From Bacteriovoracaceae bacterium (lineage in GTDB: Bacteria; Bdellovibrionota; Bacteriovoracia; Bacteriovoracales; Bacteriovoracaceae), in the NCBI GenBank assembly GCA_021737405.1, contig JAIPEG010000007.1:1-64000 (forward strand): a stretch of 64,000 bases of DNA, written 5' to 3'. The position numbers and the translations under genes are program-made. This document shows, in pieces, positions 52,029 through 60,701 of the stretch (within the stretch, counting starts at the first letter, position 1; every line of letters starts with the position of its first letter). Under the pieces are notes generated by a model that saw nothing but the letters and a program-made list of their open reading frames with translations, was not told where the DNA came from and did not search any database.

Positions 52029-54324
52029 AGACAATAACCCCCTTTTTCAGGTAGATCTCGCTAAAGAGGTTGAGGGTAATGATGGAGCTTCTCTTACATT
52101 TTTTGTAGGAAGAAGTGACGCGTGTCAAGTTGTCTTAGATGATAAGCAGGTCTCTCGAGAACATGCAAAAATCACATACTCTCATGGTGAGTGGAGCATT
52201 CAAAAAGCAGCTGATTTTAATACTTTGATCTTAAATGGTGCCAATTGTGACGAGGCAGCTTTAAAAAATGGTGATCTCATTAACATTGGTCCTTACACAT
52301 TAAATGTGAGCCTACCCGAGATAATTGTAGATACAAATCAAAGTACAGAGCTGCCAATCGATGATGATATGGAGTTTATTGATTCTCAGACAGAAGAAAT
52401 TTCCAGCGTTGATGTTGGTCTTGGTAGTGAAGAAGCGACAGAACTCTTAACAGATAGTAATTTTGAAGAAGATTTAGATATTGAGGAGTTGGGTACGGGG
52501 GTCTTGGATGATGATCTCGGAGATCTCGATGATCTAGAGCAAGAATTATCCCCTGAGGAAGGTGGTCTCGATGAGATATCAGATGAATTCTCCGATGAAC
52601 TTGATGAACAAGTAAATGAAGAAGAGCTGGCTCCTGCCGGTGAGTTTGAAGATGGTGGGGGTCTCTCTGATGAGTATGGCGAAGAGGGGTTTTCTGAAGA
52701 TGGTTACGGTGAAGAAGAGGGTTATGATGTAGAGTCATTTGATGATGATGATGAAAAAACTCAAGTTCTCAAAAGCTTTGCAAATTTTGTTTTAGAAATT
52801 TTTGGGGAGTTTGCTCCCTACGACAAATTTAATATCGAAAAAGCAGAAACCTTTATTGGTCGTGACCCAGAAAAGTGTGACATTGTTTTAAATGACCCTG
52901 AAGTCTCGGGTGTTCATGCCGTTATAAAAAAAAATGCGATTACTTGTACGCTAGAAGATCTAAAGTCAGCCAATGGTACGATTCTAAACGGTGAGAGAGT
53001 CAATACTCACGATCTGACTTCAGAGGATGAATTCTTAATCGGTTCAACTTCTTTCACCGTAAAAATTCAATCTGATTTCATTGACCAAGAAAAAGATAGG
53101 ATAATGCCTGTTGAAGAAAACCAGGTCGTTGAAGTACAAGAAGTTGTTGAGGTTGATGAAAACTTTGAAGACGAAGATGGCAATGTTATTGAAGGTGATC
53201 TATTAGGGGGAGGAACCCTCGATACCAAACCAAAATCACTCTTTAGTAAGGAAGCTCTCAAAAACCCTGAGCAAAGAAAAAAACTTCTCTATATAGCGGT
53301 TGGTTTATTGGTCCTGTGGATTCTTCTCGATGAAGGAGATAAACCTAAGGCTCCCGTTCAAAAGCCTAAGCCAAAAGTCGCAAATGAAAAAATAATCCAA
53401 AATCCCAATCAAAAAGTTCTAACCCCTGAGGAAACTGAATTTGTCGAAGGTCAATATCTTTTGGCAAAACAATACTTTAATGAAGGTAAGTATAGTGAAA
53501 CGATTATGGAGTTAGATAAAATCTTTGCGATTACTCCTGACTATAAGAAATCGAAGCAGATTAAGGCTTTAGCGAAAGAGGGATTAGAGCGAATTTCACG
53601 ACTACTCGAGGAAGAGAGAAAAGAAAAAGAGAGAAAGGAAAGAGAAGCAAAGGTTCGAAGTCTTTTGGTGGATGCTAAAGATGCTGTAAGTAAGAATCAA
53701 GTTGGAAGGGCCGAAAATCTTTTTAAAGAAGTATTAAAATTAGACCCAGAAAACTTTGAAGTAACTCAACTTAAATTGCAGATAGATGCCTATAAGAAAG
53801 AGCAAGAACGAATTGCTCTTGAGAAGGCCCAGAAGGAAGCTGAAAGGAAGCGCCAGCTGCAAGAACTTAGTCCAGGAAAGACATATTACTTATCAAAGGA
53901 CTGGTATAAGGCCATGTTAAAATTACAAGACTTCTTAAAAGGTGAAGGTCTTGATGAAGATTTAATTCGCGAAGCTTCTGATATGCTTGATAAGTCTAAG
54001 CAAAATTTAAATGCGGTTGTAAATCCATTGATTGGAAAAGCACGTTCATTAAAAGAAGGGCAGGATTTAAAGGGGGCTTATGAGCTTTATCTCGAAATTC
54101 TTCAGTATCATCCTGCTCATGAAGAAGCCCTAAATGAAATGGATGACATTAGAAACAAGCTCGAAATTAGAAGTAAGAGAGTTTATCGAGAAGCAATAAT
54201 TGCGGAATCTTTAAGTCTTTATAATGATGCAAAAGAAAAGTTTCAAGAAGTTCAGCAAATTAGCCCTACAGACTCTGACTACTACCAAAAAGCGACTGAA
54301 AAATTAAAAGACTATCTTGATTAG
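52009..54324 (+). CDS. Double-FHA-TM-TPR protein
   Basis: A 771-residue protein with two FHA domains. The first, about residues 15-105, shows Gly34-Arg35, Ser49-Arg-Glu-His52. The second, about 265-350, has FIGRDPEKCDIVLNDPEVSGVHAVI and SANGTILNG. They are separated by a strongly acidic linker (about 125-250). A membrane helix at about 424-442 (LLYIAVGLLVLWILL) is followed by TPR repeats to the end (QYLLAKQYFNEGKYSETIMELDKIFAI onwards). It mirrors the preceding protein. The start is GTG 52009, inside the previous gene, with AGGA about 10 bases upstream. Confidence 0.8.
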   Translation: MNLSVIKDNNPLFQVDLAKEVEGNDGASLTFFVGRSDACQVVLDDKQVSREHAKITYSHGEWSIQKAADFNTLILNGANCDEAALKNGDLINIGPYTLNVSLPEIIVDTNQSTELPIDDDMEFIDSQTEEISSVDVGLGSEEATELLTDSNFEEDLDIEELGTGVLDDDLGDLDDLEQELSPEEGGLDEISDEFSDELDEQVNEEELAPAGEFEDGGGLSDEYGEEGFSEDGYGEEEGYDVESFDDDDEKTQVLKSFANFVLEIFGEFAPYDKFNIEKAETFIGRDPEKCDIVLNDPEVSGVHAVIKKNAITCTLEDLKSANGTILNGERVNTHDLTSEDEFLIGSTSFTVKIQSDFIDQEKDRIMPVEENQVVEVQEVVEVDENFEDEDGNVIEGDLLGGGTLDTKPKSLFSKEALKNPEQRKKLLYIAVGLLVLWILLDEGDKPKAPVQKPKPKVANEKIIQNPNQKVLTPEETEFVEGQYLLAKQYFNEGKYSETIMELDKIFAITPDYKKSKQIKALAKEGLERISRLLEEERKEKERKEREAKVRSLLVDAKDAVSKNQVGRAENLFKEVLKLDPENFEVTQLKLQIDAYKKEQERIALEKAQKEAERKRQLQELSPGKTYYLSKDWYKAMLKLQDFLKGEGLDEDLIREASDMLDKSKQNLNAVVNPLIGKARSLKEGQDLKGAYELYLEILQYHPAHEEALNEMDDIRNKLEIRSKRVYREAIIAESLSLYNDAKEKFQEVQQISPTDSDYYQKATEKLKDYLD

Positions 54325-54333
54325 GAAGATCTT

Positions 54334-55074
54334 ATGATTAAATTACAAAGTTATGCTGCCAGAACGGACCAAGGGCCCTATCTACAACTCAATGAAGACG
54401 GGCATGAAGTTGATCTTGTAAATGGTCTTTATATGATCTTTGATGGCTTCGGTGGTGCTTCGGTTGGAGATCGGGCGGTAAATCTTGTTAATGATACGAT
54501 AAAAAAGTTCTATACGAGAATCGGGGGAGATCCTGATTCAACATTGCCCTTTTATTATAGCCCTCGCTATTTAATTGAAGGTAATGCTCTGGTTAATGCT
54601 ATGGAATATGCTCACTATCTCTTAAAGCAAGATAATAAAGACAAAGATATGAATAGCAGAGGGGGAGTCGCAGGGTTGGCCGTTGCTCAAGCTGAAAATA
54701 TCTTAACATTTGCCTCGACGGGAAATTGCCTTGCACTTCTTTATTCTCGTGGAGATCTTCAAATAATTTGTGAACCTGAGAGTTTCCAGTTGATCTCAGG
54801 AGATCACTATGAAATGCAATACACTACGGCGCCTGCCACAGCTTTTGGATTATTTGATGATCTTCATCTCAATATAAAGGAAGTGCGGATTAATAAGGGT
54901 GACAGAGTTATTTTACTTACTGATGGAGTTTATGCTCGGGTAAAAACCTCAGAAATTAGAGATATTCTTCAAAAAGAAGGCTCTAAGAACCAGGACAAAA
55001 TTGATGATTTATTTGAATTAGCAAACAGTAGAGGCAATTTAGATAATCAAACTACCATCTTACTTAATTTCTAA
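54334..55074 (+). CDS. PP2C-type serine/threonine phosphatase
   Basis: A 246-residue PPM phosphatase. The metal-site pattern is seen as LNEDGHEVD, MIFDGFGG (the DG motif), STGNCLALLYSRG, LTDGVYARV and the C-terminal NLDNQTTILLNF, where the DN pair ligates metal. Such enzymes dephosphorylate phosphoserine/threonine proteins, so it would reverse the modification that FHA domains read. The cognate kinase is not in the window. It follows the double-FHA gene by 9 bases, in the same unit. Confidence 0.88.
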   Translation: MIKLQSYAARTDQGPYLQLNEDGHEVDLVNGLYMIFDGFGGASVGDRAVNLVNDTIKKFYTRIGGDPDSTLPFYYSPRYLIEGNALVNAMEYAHYLLKQDNKDKDMNSRGGVAGLAVAQAENILTFASTGNCLALLYSRGDLQIICEPESFQLISGDHYEMQYTTAPATAFGLFDDLHLNIKEVRINKGDRVILLTDGVYARVKTSEIRDILQKEGSKNQDKIDDLFELANSRGNLDNQTTILLNF

Positions 55075-55166
55075 AAACATTCCAACTTTGTCAGGAATTT
55101 CTTTTTTAAATCGCATGTCTATTGATTAGCCACACCAATTAGGCGAGAATAATCAAAAGGTTATGT

Positions 55167-56603
55167 ATGAGTGAGAAATTATTAGTCGCTGATGACAGTC
55201 CCACAATTCAAAAGGTAGTTGGCATTACTTTGGCCAATACTGATTACGAGGTAGTTCAAGCACTATCAGAGGCTGAATTATTTGGAGTTTTGGATTCCAA
55301 TTCTTTTGATCTGGTATTACTAGACTTCAATCTTTCGGAAGATGTTGATGGTTATGAACTTTGTGAAAAGATTCGTGAATCTTCTCCAAATACTAAGCTC
55401 ATGGTTATGTTGGGCACCTTTGACTCTGTTGATGATAATCGTCTCGAAGAATTAGGTGTTATTGAGAAAGTTATAAAGCCATTTGAGAGCAGTAAATTCA
55501 TTCAGAAAATTAAATCCACTCTAGAAACACCATTATCAGAAATAAATCCATTTGATCAAAATTTTGATGTCGAGTCAGAAGAAGATTCATTTGATACAGC
55601 TGATCTTTTGAGTGATGAAGACGATGAGGATTGGACTATTTCAGGACCTCAAATTGAAGAGGATGATTCAGATCCGATGCCTGGAGGAAATTTTTTAGAA
55701 GAAGATGAAGTCCAGGAAAATAGTTTAGTTAGTGAAGTAGAGGGCTGGGGCATGAGTGTTCCAGAGATAATAGGTTCACCAGTAGATAAGTCATCATCAC
55801 TCATGCCACCGAAGATGAACGATGATGATGACTTAAGTGATCAGTTAGAAAATAATCCTGTCAGTTATAGTGATGAAGATGCCACTGGTGAGTGGAGTGC
55901 GGAAGAGCTCCTCATGAAAAGTAACGAGGAAGCTCTACCCGATGAAGATGATCTGGACTACCCCCTATTAGATGAGTCAGATGACAATATTGAAACAAGT
56001 TCTAATCTGGTTTCTCTTGATGAGTTAAATGGAGAAATTTCAGAATATGATGATGAGGAAGATTTAGAGGAAACCGATCCGCAAATCATTATAGAAAAGC
56101 AGATCGATAATCCAGACCTAGAAAAAGAACTTAGTGAAGACCTTTCACCCGATGAGTTTTGGGCCGCTGATGAAGGTTATGATGCTGACCAATCTGGCGA
56201 TGAAGATGAACACACAATTATAATTGATGCTAGTGATGACGAAGAGTCCTTTGATGTTGAAAAACACTTTTCAATAGAAGTTGGTCCAAAGCTAGAGCAA
56301 GATGAAGCTCATGATCCAATAGTAGAGGCCCTAAACGATCTTAGCCAACATGGAAATGAAATAGGTCCAAAACTAGAGCAAGATTCAAGCGTTAGCTTCA
56401 ATAAGGACGAATTAATTTTGTCTTTAAAAGAAGAGCTTAAGCCAATTATTAAAGAAATGGTTCGTGAAGCCGTTGAAGAGATGACGAGAGAGACTTCAGA
56501 AAAGGTTGCTTGGGAAGTAATTCCTGATCTGGCAGAAAACCTTATTAGAAATGAAGTTGAAAAATTATCTCAAAAGGTCCAGCAGAAACATTCGTTGAGT
56601 TAA
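55167..56603 (+). CDS. Response regulator with long acidic tail (RomR-like architecture)
   Basis: A 478-residue protein. The receiver domain (residues about 4-118) has the acidic pocket Asp9-Asp10, the phosphoacceptor Asp53 in LVLLDFNLSE and Lys104 in VIKPFES. From about 130 to 395 there is an Asp/Glu/Ser-rich, low-complexity region. A Glu/Lys-rich helical tail follows (LKEELKPIIKEMVREAVEEM), then VAWEVIPDLAENLIRNEVEKLSQ, a C-terminal segment that I associate with PopZ-like or deltaproteobacterial polarity proteins. Myxobacterial RomR, a polarity regulator also described in Bdellovibrio predation, has a receiver plus Pro/Glu-rich tail. This link is an inference. It overlaps birA by 4 bases. 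Confidence 0.75.
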   Translation: MSEKLLVADDSPTIQKVVGITLANTDYEVVQALSEAELFGVLDSNSFDLVLLDFNLSEDVDGYELCEKIRESSPNTKLMVMLGTFDSVDDNRLEELGVIEKVIKPFESSKFIQKIKSTLETPLSEINPFDQNFDVESEEDSFDTADLLSDEDDEDWTISGPQIEEDDSDPMPGGNFLEEDEVQENSLVSEVEGWGMSVPEIIGSPVDKSSSLMPPKMNDDDDLSDQLENNPVSYSDEDATGEWSAEELLMKSNEEALPDEDDLDYPLLDESDDNIETSSNLVSLDELNGEISEYDDEEDLEETDPQIIIEKQIDNPDLEKELSEDLSPDEFWAADEGYDADQSGDEDEHTIIIDASDDEESFDVEKHFSIEVGPKLEQDEAHDPIVEALNDLSQHGNEIGPKLEQDSSVSFNKDELILSLKEELKPIIKEMVREAVEEMTRETSEKVAWEVIPDLAENLIRNEVEKLSQKVQQKHSLS

Positions 56604-57274
56604 AAACGTAAAGATCCGGTAAGAATTTTTAATTGGTCATTACCCTCTGATTCAAGAAGGGCTTCTCCATTTGGGCCAATTCCCACGAACTTTCCACTTA
56701 CGTCTAGTTCATTGTTTAAAATAGTGACTAATTTATTCATGTGAACACACTTTTTTAAAAATTTCTCACGAACAAGATCAGCCGAAAGACGATTACTTAA
56801 AATATAATTTACAATTTTTAGAGGTAAGTCCTTTTTAATGTCTTCTTTTAATTGCTCTTTCTCACTAAATAGAGAGCTGACTTTATAAGGAAACTTAGGC
56901 AAATTTTTAGGCATTTTTAAATTTATACCGATACCAACGACGATAACTTTTCCTACAAGTTGGCATATGATTCCCCCAATTTTCTCTCCTTCCGTGGAGA
57001 GAAGATCATTTGGCCATTTTAATACAAGCTTTGGAGAAAAAAAGTTTGCTAAGTGTATACCAACTTCAAGTGGTGAAAGGGTGAGGGTTTCATTTGGGGT
57101 CATGGTAAAGCTAAAGGCAAGGGCATCTTCAAACTGATGCCATTCTGAACCCTGACGCCCCACACCTCTGCTTTGTTTTTCGGTGGAGACAAGATATTCT
57201 CCGGGATTTTGGTGTAATGCCTTCTTAACATCTTCCTGGGTCGATAATGTTTGGGTTAAATGGATGTGATGCAT
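56600..57274 (-). CDS. birA: Biotin-protein ligase (BirA), short form
   Basis: A 224-residue biotin-acetyl-CoA-carboxylase ligase that activates biotin as biotinyl-AMP and attaches it to carrier lysines. The biotin loop appears as SRGVGRQGSEWHQ, the catalytic lysine region as VLKWPNDLLS, and GGIICQLVGK and VVGIGINLK follow. No N-terminal helix-turn-helix is present, so it is a non-repressor (group I) type. The carrier at 19967-20473 is a natural substrate. It runs opposite to rph, divergently from about 57275. Confidence 0.9.
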   Translation of the reverse strand: MHHIHLTQTLSTQEDVKKALHQNPGEYLVSTEKQSRGVGRQGSEWHQFEDALAFSFTMTPNETLTLSPLEVGIHLANFFSPKLVLKWPNDLLSTEGEKIGGIICQLVGKVIVVGIGINLKMPKNLPKFPYKVSSLFSEKEQLKEDIKKDLPLKIVNYILSNRLSADLVREKFLKKCVHMNKLVTILNNELDVSGKFVGIGPNGEALLESEGNDQLKILTGSLRF

Positions 57275-57350
57275 ACTCTTCCTTTAACAATCCACTCCTA
57301 TTTGGTAGAACAATATTTACCATAAAACAAAATGTCACGAAGAGGTCAAT

Positions 57351-58052
57351 ATGTCCCTTATTGAAAGGTCACATCCAAGAGAAATTAAATTCACAACAGG
57401 CATCAATCCTTATGCTGCAGGGTCTGTAGTAGCAGAGTTTGGTAATACTAAAGTCCATATCACGGCAACGGTTGAGGAATCAGTACCTCCATGGATGAAA
57501 GGTAAGGGAGCTGGTTGGGTCACAGCGGAATATTCAATGCTCCCAGGGGCTACCCACACAAGAAGCCGTAGAGAAAGAAGTAAAGTTGGAGGAAGAACAT
57601 ACGAGATTCAACGTCTTATCGGCAGAAGCTTGCGTGCGATTGTTGACCTTAAGAAGTTAGGGGAAATAAGTATTCAGGTAGATTGTGATGTTTTGGTTGC
57701 AGACGGAGGAACAAGAACAACTTCTATTTCTGGAGCTTACGTTGCCTTAGCGCTCGCCTTCAAAAAGCTTATGAGTGAAGGACAATTAAAAGAAAATCCT
57801 TTAACTGATCAGTTGGGTGCCATTAGTGTTGGGGTTAATACTGATGGAAAAGTCATTGCAGATCTTAATTATGAAGAAGATTCAAGCTGTGAGACAGATA
57901 TGAATATCGTCATGACTCGAAAGGGTGAGTTCATTGAAATTCAAGGAACTGCAGAGGAAAAGCCTTTTAACAAAAATCAGCTTGCTGGATTACTTGAGGC
58001 GGCTGAAATATCGTTGGCCAAGGTTTTTGAAGAACAAGATAGGGTTCTTTAA
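57351..58052 (+). CDS. rph: RNase PH
   Basis: A 233-residue phosphorolytic exoribonuclease that trims tRNA 3' ends. It has [74 protein letters not shown] and the phosphate/metal region [20 protein letters not shown], all diagnostic. AGAGG (57341-57345) is 5 bases ahead of ATG 57351. It ends at the start of rdgB, with which it overlaps by 1 base; the pair is common. Confidence 0.96.
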   Translation: MSLIERSHPREIKFTTGINPYAAGSVVAEFGNTKVHITATVEESVPPWMKGKGAGWVTAEYSMLPGATHTRSRRERSKVGGRTYEIQRLIGRSLRAIVDLKKLGEISIQVDCDVLVADGGTRTTSISGAYVALALAFKKLMSEGQLKENPLTDQLGAISVGVNTDGKVIADLNYEEDSSCETDMNIVMTRKGEFIEIQGTAEEKPFNKNQLAGLLEAAEISLAKVFEEQDRVL

Positions 58053-58651
58053 TGGCGCAGTCTTTTCTTTTAGCGACAGGGAATGCTCATAAAGCGGATG
58101 AGTTTTCTGAGCTTTTTCCTGGAGATATCATTAGCGTATCCTGCGCACCTGAAAAAGTTGAAGTCGTTGAGGATGGTCTTACCTTTAGTGAAAATGCTTT
58201 AAAAAAGGCAGAGGCTTATTATAGAAAATTTGGACAACCGGTAATGGCAGATGATTCTGGATTGAATGTTTCCGCCTTACCTGAGGAGCTTGGGATTCAT
58301 ACTGCTCGGTTTGGAGGAGATGGCTTGAGTTCTGGGCAGAGAAATGAGCTGTTGATTGATAGACTTAAGGACAAGGAAGGGAGCGACAGGACTGCTGCCT
58401 TTGTTTGCGTGTTGTGCTTTTATCTGTCTCCTGAAGAAATTTTCTTTTTTGAGGGGCGTCTTGCTGGGTCTATAAATAATGAGCAATCTGGAGAGGGGGG
58501 GTTTGGCTATGATCCTGTCTTTATCCCGGAAGAGGCGGATGGAGTTAAATCTCTGGCAGAATTACCTGATTGGAAGCAAAAATGTAGTCATCGTGCCAAG
58601 GCGTGCCAATCAGCGTTAAAATTCTTCAAAGAAAGGGTTGGACAAAACTAA
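58052..58651 (+). CDS. rdgB: XTP/dITP diphosphatase (RdgB/HAM1)
   Basis: A 199-residue house-cleaning pyrophosphatase that removes non-canonical purine triphosphates. Motifs are LATGNAHKADEFSELF at the start, VMADDSGLNVSAL, GIHTARFGG and the C-terminal GFGYDPVFIPEEADGVKSLAEL ... SHRAKA, where SHR is typical. It overlaps rph (TAATG). A tRNA-Pro gene follows 39 bases later. Confidence 0.95.
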   Translation: MAQSFLLATGNAHKADEFSELFPGDIISVSCAPEKVEVVEDGLTFSENALKKAEAYYRKFGQPVMADDSGLNVSALPEELGIHTARFGGDGLSSGQRNELLIDRLKDKEGSDRTAAFVCVLCFYLSPEEIFFFEGRLAGSINNEQSGEGGFGYDPVFIPEEADGVKSLAELPDWKQKCSHRAKACQSALKFFKERVGQN

Positions 58652-58690
58652 TGCCCTTCATTATAAATTGTCATTCATAAAGTAATGAAT

Positions 58691-58767
58691 CGGAGCGTAG
58701 CGCAGCTTGGTAGCGCACTTGCTTTGGGAGCAAGGGGTCGCTGGTTCGAATCCAGTCGCTCCGACCA
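58691..58767 (+). tRNA. tRNA-Pro, anticodon UGG
   Basis: A complete 77-base cloverleaf with encoded CCA. Acceptor CGGAGCG (58691-58697) pairs with CGCTCCG. The anticodon stem CTTGC/GCAAG frames the loop TTTGGGA, with anticodon TGG at 58725-58727. The T-arm GGTTCGAATCC contains TTCGA. A C at position 1 followed by CGGAGCG is usual for proline tRNA. The last bases (ACCA) end at 58767. It directly precedes an intrinsic terminator. Confidence 0.95.
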
Positions 58768-58774
58768 TTTAAAA

Positions 58775-58803
58775 AAAAGCCACTCTTTTGAGTGGCTTTT
58801 TTT
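58775..58803 (+). terminator. Intrinsic terminator after tRNA-Pro
   Basis: AAAAGCCACTC (58775-58785) pairs with GAGTGGCTTTT (58790-58800) around TTTT, followed by three more T's to 58803. The near-symmetric A and T flanks also let it work for the convergent gene at 58825-59409. Confidence 0.85.
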
Positions 58804-58824
58804 ATGTCTAAATTTTTGTAATTT

Positions 58825-59409
58825 TTAATGAACTGGTAAGAAGCCTTTCTTCAAATCTGTATGATCAATTCTTTTACCATTATGATCAACGGCGAGAACG
58901 ATTTTATGACCATTTTCTTTGTGACCAATTATTTGAACCCACTTCACATTACCAAATAGAGATACATCAGAGTGGATTTGAGAAACATTGATCACTTCAT
59001 TTTGAACTTCAATCTCATTTTTTAAAGTACATTTTCCTTCATCAGTTTGATCAATGATAACCCGTACTTTATCAGCACTAAGGATCTTCTTTTTTTGAAA
59101 ATCACTCATGGAGTCCGTTATGAATTCGATCTCATAATTAGTTTTAGCCCTTGGCTTGGGTTCTAGTGGCTTTTTAATCATGCCCATTGATTCGGAAAGA
59201 GGCTTCCACTGACCATCTTCTTCATCCATTTTCCATTCAGCATAGACATTGCCTTTTAATTCACAGGTGTTGGAATCGTATTTCACCTTATAGTGAAGAA
59301 CATTCTTTGAGTTCATTGTTTTAGAAACTTTAAGAATAGACTCTTCTTTTGTTGAGGCAAAAGAGTTAACGGAAAGTAATACTGCTAGGGTTAGGGTCAG
59401 TTTTTTCAT
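58825..59409 (-). CDS. Small exported protein of unknown function
   Basis: A 194-residue protein with a clear signal peptide (MKKLTLTLAVLLSVNSFAS). The mature part is unrecognised, with polar, beta-rich stretches (NEIEVQNEVINVSQIHSDVSLFGNVKWVQIIGHKENGHKIVLAVDHNG). It is predicted periplasmic or secreted. It shares the bidirectional terminator at 58775-58803 and lies 74 bases downstream of another small secreted gene (59484-59891). Confidence 0.65.
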   Translation of the reverse strand: MKKLTLTLAVLLSVNSFASTKEESILKVSKTMNSKNVLHYKVKYDSNTCELKGNVYAEWKMDEEDGQWKPLSESMGMIKKPLEPKPRAKTNYEIEFITDSMSDFQKKKILSADKVRVIIDQTDEGKCTLKNEIEVQNEVINVSQIHSDVSLFGNVKWVQIIGHKENGHKIVLAVDHNGKRIDHTDLKKGFLPVH

Positions 59410-59483
59410 GGCGTCTTTGTATCAGATCGCCAAAAAAAGGGTGAAAAAGGCGTAAAAATTATAGAGTGTCAGGATCCTAACAG

Positions 59484-59891
59484 CTAGGGCAGAAGAACAG
59501 ATACTCCAATCATGCGGCTTTCACTAGGGATATAGGCACCACAGGCTCCCACAGGAGCCTTTTCCATCGTTTCAATTGCCTCAAAGCGAGAGCAAACGGA
59601 AATAGGAGTTTTTTCTTTATCAATAATGTCTGTCTGAAAGCTGTAGTAACCACCATTATCTATTCTCTTGGCGAAGGTGAGAATAACTTCAAAGTCTTTA
59701 AAGGGGACCGAAACCCTACTAAAGGAGTTTTCAGTTGGTTCGGGAATAGAAACATTTTTTACTTCATCAATTGATTTGGGCAAGCATAGCTCGCCTAAGG
59801 CACAATCAATTTTCTCCCAAATACTGATACGAAAATTCATGGCGTGGACATTAAAAGAAGTGATTAGGAAAAGTAGAGAGATCTTAATCAT
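59484..59891 (-). CDS. Small exported protein of unknown function
   Basis: A 135-residue protein. From ATG 59891 it begins MIKISLLFLITSFNVHAMNFR, a signal peptide with a good cleavage site after NVHA. An upstream ATG at 59939 is in frame but would bury the signal in an extra polar 16 residues. The mature part contains three Cys-bearing stretches (CALGELCLPKS, CSRFEAIE, GACGAY), possibly disulphide-bonded. No family recognised. It is divergent from the gene at 59956. Confidence 0.6.
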   Translation of the reverse strand: MIKISLLFLITSFNVHAMNFRISIWEKIDCALGELCLPKSIDEVKNVSIPEPTENSFSRVSVPFKDFEVILTFAKRIDNGGYYSFQTDIIDKEKTPISVCSRFEAIETMEKAPVGACGAYIPSESRMIGVSVLLP

Positions 59892-59955
59892 ATTTAACTC
59901 ATCATTTTTAAGAAAAGTATTTTTCAAAAAGTAACGCATTAGATAACTTATATAA

Positions 59956-60504
59956 ATGAAATATACAATCAGCCTTATTTTTACCCTACTTTTTCACCTC
60001 CCGTTGCTGGCCTCTGGATTAGACGGTGAATATAAATCAATTTGTTTTCCTTATTCAGATGGCCGCTCCTTTGAGAGTAGCGTATTGATTCAAGGCCAAT
60101 CATTTGGTGGCAAGTTTTCTCTTTACGAGGATAATCGCTGTCAAACACTACTGCTGATTATCGACTATGCAGCGGAAGTGAACTATCCAGTGGCACTAGG
60201 GATAGGACCTATGGACCACAAGATAAAGAATGCTTTAATGGTGGTCTTTAGCCCAAAGGTGAGAGATCAGCTTATGAGGGAAGGAACTTGCTCTACTGGT
60301 GATATCAAAATTGGCACGCCTATAAATATTGAAGGAAAAATAGGCTGTGGGCCCCAACCCATTCCAAAGGCCGGGACAATTCTTTTTGATATGTATGAGA
60401 AAAAAGAAACAGGCCTTACTTTTGGAGCTTTTCCTCTTTTGTGGGTTTCTGAAGAAGAAAAGCGGCCCACCCTAACGGGAAGTGTCATATACCATCAGAA
60501 ATAA
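59956..60504 (+). CDS. Small exported protein of unknown function
   Basis: A 182-residue protein with a signal peptide (MKYTISLIFTLLFHLPLLASG). The mature sequence contains several cysteines (ICFPYSDG, NRCQTLL, CSTGDIK, IGCGPQP) and no motif I recognise. It is probably periplasmic. Its start lies 64 bases from that of the divergent 59891 gene, so both may share control. Together with the genes at 58825 and 59484 it forms a small neighbourhood of secreted proteins. Confidence 0.6.
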   Translation: MKYTISLIFTLLFHLPLLASGLDGEYKSICFPYSDGRSFESSVLIQGQSFGGKFSLYEDNRCQTLLLIIDYAAEVNYPVALGIGPMDHKIKNALMVVFSPKVRDQLMREGTCSTGDIKIGTPINIEGKIGCGPQPIPKAGTILFDMYEKKETGLTFGAFPLLWVSEEEKRPTLTGSVIYHQK

Positions 60505-60592
60505 TCTCTTATTTCTCCAATTAATGCAGAAGGCAAAGTAGCTGATTCCTTGTTTTTATGAGGGTTTCGGCCTTCAAATTTCCGAATATTTC

Positions 60593-60622
60593 TTGTACAC
60601 TTTGCGAGCGTTGTCATAAGAT
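60593..60622 (+). promoter_or_regulatory. Putative promoter upstream of smc
   Basis: TTGTAC (60593-60598) and TAAGAT (60617-60622) are spaced by 18 bases in the 197-base gap 60505-60701. After it comes a CA-rich tract (60630-60690, repeated ACA units) leading to AAGGA (60690-60694), the ribosome binding site of smc. Nothing else is identifiable in the gap. Confidence 0.4.
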
Positions 60623-60701
60623 TTTGGGTACACACAACACAAATTATGCACAACAGAGACATGACAGATAACACACACGCTGCACAGCAAAGGATTCGCT
60701 T

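Noticed and set aside
52376-52738. 120-codon minus-strand ORF
   Set aside because: Antisense shadow of the acidic linker, with His/Leu/Arg-rich repetitive translation caused by GAN codons.
60558-60671. 37-codon ORF with a CTLCERC motif in the smc upstream gap
   Set aside because: ATG 60558 lacks a ribosome binding site, and the smc promoter candidate lies inside it; likely chance.
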